Origin: Tolypothrix sp. PCC 7712
GTDB taxonomy: Bacteria; Cyanobacteriota; Cyanobacteriia; Cyanobacteriales; Nostocaceae
Assembly: GCF_025860405.1 (NCBI RefSeq)
Contig: NZ_CP063785.1
Span: forward strand, 1,984,001-2,048,000
Direction: 5' to 3'
DNA: 64,000 nt
The translations under genes were made by a program, and so were the position numbers. The notes under the pieces are model-generated. The model did not search any database and had not been told where the DNA came from. It saw only the letters and a list, made by a program, of their open reading frames with translations. Every line of letters begins with the position of its first letter. Position 1 is the first letter of the stretch. Of this stretch, positions 62,356 to 64,000 are shown piece after piece.

Positions 62356-63223
62356 ACCTGTTTTCAAGAACCAAAGCGTTGCTGATCATATTGTTATCAG
62401 CTTAACCTCAGCAAACCAGAGTATCAATCAATAATTCATAAATTACGTAATTTTTTACCGAAATTTAGGTAAACATACCAACAAATTTCTTCGATGTAAT
62501 TAGGACTTACGCAAAAGTCACGGAATTACGTCATTACGAGCGTAGCGACGTAATCCCCTAAAACTATGGGATTGCTTCCCTACACTACGTTCCGGTCGCA
62601 ATGACAAATTTTGCTTGCGTAAGTCCTGTTACTCATCTAAGTTGTTTGAGCATAAATGAAATACTGTGAGCTTTCTTAGCTTTCAGACATCCTCTAAGCA
62701 TATACAGCTTGCTTGTACATCTTTAGGCTGATTTATACTTATGCTGGCTAAATATTTTATTAAGTATTATTACAAAATAATTAGATTTATTAATGTATAA
62801 AAAATACTTGCAAATTTTGCGTTTAAAGCTTTTTAGTAGGTCGGCGCAATTCACAATTAAAGATAACTGTAGAGGTTGGTCATTGTTCATTGGTCAGAGT
62901 TTCAAGCTTATTTACAGTTCGTAACATAGTTCGGTTGAGTTCCACCGAGTTACTTATGTTTAAAAGCTGATTGAGGAGCATAAATTTTCCCGACTGCGCC
63001 TGATGCTTACAACCTACAAGCAAACTTAGAAAATGCTTCTTGCACTAATCCCCGATTTCTAGTATAAAATTTCCTCTAATTCCACAGGCAGATATAAATT
63101 TAGCTGAGTTATCGTTGCAAAGCTTAAACAAAATAATAATGATGAATTAGCACTATCTTTAAACAGAAGGACTACAATCAAAACGGACAAATTAGCACTG
63201 TAACCAAGGAGGCATACACCGCT
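62356..63223. other. Intergenic region with MITE copy B
   Basis: These 868 bases contain the 126-bp element (62502-62627) and otherwise AT-rich DNA. A GTTCGGTTGAGTTCCACCGAG stretch near 62930-62950 can form a small stem. The ribosome-binding site AAGGAGG of the next gene is at about 63206-63212. No other gene is seen. Confidence 0.55.
62502..62627. mobile_element. 126-bp MITE-like element, copy B
   Basis: Same length and orientation as copy A (60863-60988). Here the terminal inverted repeat AGGACTTACGCAA is perfect at 13 bp, and the internal arms ATTACGTC...GACGTAAT are intact. No target duplication is obvious. Confidence 0.85.
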
Positions 63224-63364
63224 ATGTCCGACTTAAATCGTGGAATTATGAAATTTGAGGGCGCTGACTCTCCAAAAGTGGTCACTATCTCTACCGTGCT
63301 GCTTTTGGGGTCAATTGCCGCCCTAATTATTTGGGCCCTACAAGCTGCCTATGCGCTAAACTAA
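63224..63364 (+). CDS. 46-residue single-pass membrane protein, possibly Psb35-like
   Basis: The start ATG at 63224 is preceded by a strong AAGGAGG, and the frame ends at TAA 63362-63364. The short N-terminus (MSDLNRGIMKFEGADSPKVV) is followed by one membrane helix (about 21-42) and a short tail ending YALN. The pattern is that of small thylakoid proteins. I think it may match Psb35, a photosystem II assembly factor for the CP47 module (Ssl2148 in Synechocystis), but this is from memory and unverified. The coding assignment is strong; the name is tentative. Confidence 0.8.
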   Translation: MSDLNRGIMKFEGADSPKVVTISTVLLLGSIAALIIWALQAAYALN

Positions 63365-63554
63365 GTAACTAGCAGCTTAGTATTTGGTAGTTTAGCAGGA
63401 CACTGGTAAAAGCTTCTGCCATAGCCAAGTGTCTCCTGCTCATCCTGATAAAAGCGCCCTTAGAAGCATCAATAAAATTTCCCACCGATTTTAGATTTGA
63501 GATTTGAGATGCAACGTGCAAAATGCAAAATAAATCTAAAATCCAAAATCCAAG

Positions 63555-64000
63555 ATGTTTGAACTTTGGGGTGCCTTAACTATTTTAATTGTCTGCCCCC
63601 TATTGGGTGCTATACCGCTAATTGCCTGGATTACCTATGCCATCACTGGTAAAAACTTGGCAAGACTGGGGACAGGAAATATCAGTGTGTCAGCCGCTTT
63701 TTACCACGGTGGCAAACTGGTAGGGATTCTAGCAGTATTATCTGAAGCTTTTAAGGGTATTGCCGCAGTTCTCATTGCCCGCGCTTTCTTTGGTGAGGGG
63801 TCAACATGGGAATTAATTGCCATGATTGCCCTAGTATTGGGTAGATACTCGCTAGGTAGAGGGGCTGGTACAACCAACGTCGTCTGGGGATTTTTGGTAC
63901 ATGATCCACTTGTGGCGGGATTTATAGGTTTATTAGCAGCGATCGCCTTTTCAGTTTTTCAATCGAAAAAGCTAGTGAAATTTGGAGTTTTGTTGCTGTT
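63555..64000 (+). CDS. PlsY-like membrane protein, N-terminal part, altered motifs
   Basis: The first 148 codons are in the window; the gene runs off the right edge. It has four to five hydrophobic segments. LARLGTGNISVSAAFYHGGK (about 35-54) stands where PlsY has its GSGNxGATN loop, and LGRYSLGRGAGTTNVVWG (about 94-111) where PlsY has GHxxPxFxGGKGVATxxG. The family resemblance is clear in layout, but the substrate-loop residues differ. It may be a diverged acyltransferase of cyanobacteria with a longer C-terminus beyond the window. The ATG at 63555 follows an ATCCAAAATCC low-complexity run and lacks a good ribosome-binding site. Confidence 0.6.
   Translation, partial: MFELWGALTILIVCPLLGAIPLIAWITYAITGKNLARLGTGNISVSAAFYHGGKLVGILAVLSEAFKGIAAVLIARAFFGEGSTWELIAMIALVLGRYSLGRGAGTTNVVWGFLVHDPLVAGFIGLLAAIAFSVFQSKKLVKFGVLLL

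Overview
The window is chromosomal DNA from a filamentous, probably heterocyst-forming cyanobacterium (order Nostocales). The evidence is the frequent HIP1 octamer GCGATCGC, genes of oxygenic phototrophs (light-dependent protochlorophyllide reductase, ferrochelatase with a chlorophyll-binding tail, a Tic20-like protein, short thylakoid-type membrane proteins), a HetZ-family protein, and many heptamer and nonamer tandem repeats between genes, as is typical of Nostoc, Anabaena and Calothrix relatives. The sequence alone does not fix the genus. No rRNA, tRNA or CRISPR array was recognised.

Layout. 1-6 kb: the start of sppA, a small membrane protein, and a same-strand lipid and envelope group (MlaE-type permease, DUF3119, DUF3086, PlsY). 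6-14 kb: a GT-C glycosyltransferase, argG, a DedA protein, a STAS protein, a coiled-coil protein, rpsF and an FAH-family enzyme. 14-20 kb: Tic20-like protein, a four-cysteine mini-protein, glyA, a WecA/MraY-type sugar-phosphate transferase and cinA. 19-28 kb: a tetrapyrrole-flavoured stretch (alpha/beta hydrolase, methyltransferase, hemH, WD40 lipoprotein, DUF4126, purB, DUF421, por). 28-33 kb: one very large PAS/GAF hybrid histidine kinase with a ribbon-helix-helix-like N-terminus.

33-37 kb is repeat-rich: a degenerate NUDIX gene, an exact 13 x 21-bp array, a VOC protein, and a serine-recombinase-like gene whose start codon lies inside a heptamer array. 37-52 kb: GT39 transferase, msrA, an M61 peptidase, two related sensor kinases (one with an ethylene-receptor-like N-terminus) separated by a truncated WGR gene, a ureohydrolase, a GT4 transferase, an endonuclease/exonuclease/phosphatase protein and cardiolipin synthase. 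52-54 kb: an IS4/IS701-like insertion sequence has cut off a SocA/Panacea-type gene. 54-64 kb: HetZ-related gene, a YrdC protein, larC, two lipoproteins, a UPF0104 flippase-like protein, an orphan 444-codon gene between two direct copies of a 126-bp MITE-like element, a 46-residue membrane protein and the start of a divergent PlsY-like gene.

Most genes are ordinary cyanobacterial core genes in short or single-gene units. The less ordinary material is the repeats and small mobile elements, the multi-domain sensors, and several family members with altered catalytic motifs (recombinase, NUDIX, second PlsY). I found no clear new defence system. The best leads are the MITE-flanked orphan gene, the ethylene-receptor-like kinase, the palindromic insert inside the transposase gene, and the repeat arrays that reach into gene starts and ends.
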